Source: CAVXDP01 sp964562925 (GTDB lineage Archaea; Thermoproteota; Bathyarchaeia; 40CM-2-53-6; CAVXDP01). Taken from it: a stretch of 13,100 bases of DNA. Positions 12,634 through 13,100 of this stretch are shown piece after piece (position 1 is the stretch's first letter; each line of letters opens with the position of its first letter). The notes under the pieces were generated by a model. The model saw only the letters and a list, made by a program, of their open reading frames with translations, was not told the origin of the DNA and did not search any database. The position numbers and the translations under genes are program-made. Location of the stretch: positions 1 through 13,100 of the forward strand of contig CAZLVF010000032.1 in the NCBI GenBank assembly GCA_964562925.1. Direction: 5' to 3'.

Positions 12634-12689
12634 TCATAAGTATCTGCCCAGAGCTTGCATAGATATGTCTCATGTTTGGGATGAGGCAT
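12597..12689 (-). pseudogene. Truncated second copy of the zinc-ribbon gene (30 aa)
   Basis: ATG 12689 begins MPHPKHETYLCKLWADTYDV, matching the complete gene at 9417-9578 for 20 codons with one residue change (H9 to Y). It then runs into the flavodoxin gene out of frame (TIRRRMILLL) and stops at 12597. The CKSCGR metal site is lost. It is a partial duplicate, unlikely to be functional as a zinc protein, although its promoter region is retained. Confidence 0.75.
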
Positions 12690-12766
12690 TTTCAAAGCTC
12701 TCTCCCCTGCGATAGGATTCAGGACGTTGTCTACCTAAGCAAATTGGTTTCTGAACCAATAATGCA
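12621..12766. repeat. Duplicated segment, copy 2
   Basis: Corresponds to 9507-9656. It is bounded on the gene side by a 7-nt match GATAAGA (minus strand) shared with the real gene and with the flavodoxin frame, and on the promoter side by ATGCAA near 12766. It contains a perfect 7-bp inverted repeat ATTGGTT-TCTG-AACCAAT at 12743-12760. Confidence 0.85.
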
Positions 12767-13100
12767 AAGAAAGGTGAATTCGAATGGATTCGAGCCTCAT
12801 GCTGGGGGGTGGTATCTATGGCGGCTCGGTAATCTTCCCGGCGGGAAGAGCCATTGTGAAATGTGGGAAAGCTATGAGAGGATCTAGTCGAAATCTTTTC
12901 ACGCAACCCGGAGAAACCTGCCATGATGTTTCGAAACTCGGACAACGGTTGTTGACATCTACCTGTTACAACAAGGACCCGGGAACATTTGTTACAGACT
13001 TGTTCAATTGTCCAACACTCTTCATAAAAGACTCTTGATTGGGCCTTGGAGACATTCAATCTAACCCCTAGATTCTTGAGTGTGGTGTTTAGGGTACCCT
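12767..13100. other. Right-end stretch without a confident gene
   Basis: A minus-strand frame is open from the window edge (about 13098) to 12670 and starts GTLNTTLKNLGVRLNV, then EECWTIEQVCNKCSR. This could be the end of a gene from outside, but it degenerates and runs into the duplicated segment. A hairpin is present at 12834-12848 (CTTCCC-GGC-GGGAAG), extended by GGCT/AGCC with a bulge. Plus-strand frames here have no recognisable domain. Confidence 0.4.

Noticed and set aside
12770..12800. T-loop-like TTCGA sequence suggesting a tRNA
   Set aside because: The flanking bases do not pair as a T stem and no acceptor or anticodon arm is found.
12784..13038. Plus-strand 84-residue ORF at the right end
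   Set aside because: No domain, no SD and no promoter; probably chance.

Overview
This window is chromosomal DNA from an archaeon. The first two genes are a TATA-binding protein (TBP) and an Alba chromatin protein. Promoters are archaeal: TATA-like boxes about 25-35 nt before starts, some apparently leaderless, with a minority of strong Shine-Dalgarno (SD) sites. PaREP1/HEPN, MNT-HEPN, VapBC and PF01637-type ATPase genes fit a thermophilic or TACK-type archaeon. A Bathyarchaeia-like or related lineage is my guess and cannot be settled from this sequence. I see no rRNA, tRNA, CRISPR array or transposase.

Layout. (1) 1-1026, housekeeping: the 3' part of tbp, then alba with its own promoter, SD and oligo-T terminator. 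(2) 975-1834, gene-poor: one doubtful or decaying leaderless ORF. (3) 1835-6110, a corrinoid/metal-chelate themed block. A CX3CX2C radical SAM enzyme is followed 3 nt later by a BtuF-like binding protein with no signal peptide. A glutaminase-less asparagine-synthetase-type ATPase with a C-terminal zinc ribbon converges on this pair. Upstream of it, on the same strand, lies a secreted, C-terminally membrane-anchored BtuF-like protein. No permease or ATPase gene for an ABC importer is present. (4) 6518-9352, toxin-antitoxin and stress genes: an MNT-HEPN pair with a wHTH fused to the nucleotidyltransferase, a DUF4242 protein, and a VapB(RHH)-VapC(PIN) pair. Both pairs have overlapping genes and TTG starts for the second gene. 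(5) 9417-12047: a 53-residue zinc-ribbon protein, a PF01637-type AAA ATPase with a 16-nt periodic element over its promoter, then an unrecognised ORF and a PaREP1 protein on the opposite strand. (6) 12163-13100, a scrambled right end: a broken flavodoxin-like gene whose 5' end is joined to a second, truncated copy of the zinc-ribbon gene's promoter and first half.

The observations most worth following are three. The first is the radical SAM / cytosolic BtuF / AANH-zinc-ribbon / anchored BtuF neighbourhood, which looks like a corrinoid- or metal-chelate-handling system without its own importer. The second is the promoter-plus-half-gene duplication that lands exactly on the start of the flavodoxin pseudogene. 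The third is the 16-nt operator-like array that overlaps the start codon of the ATPase.
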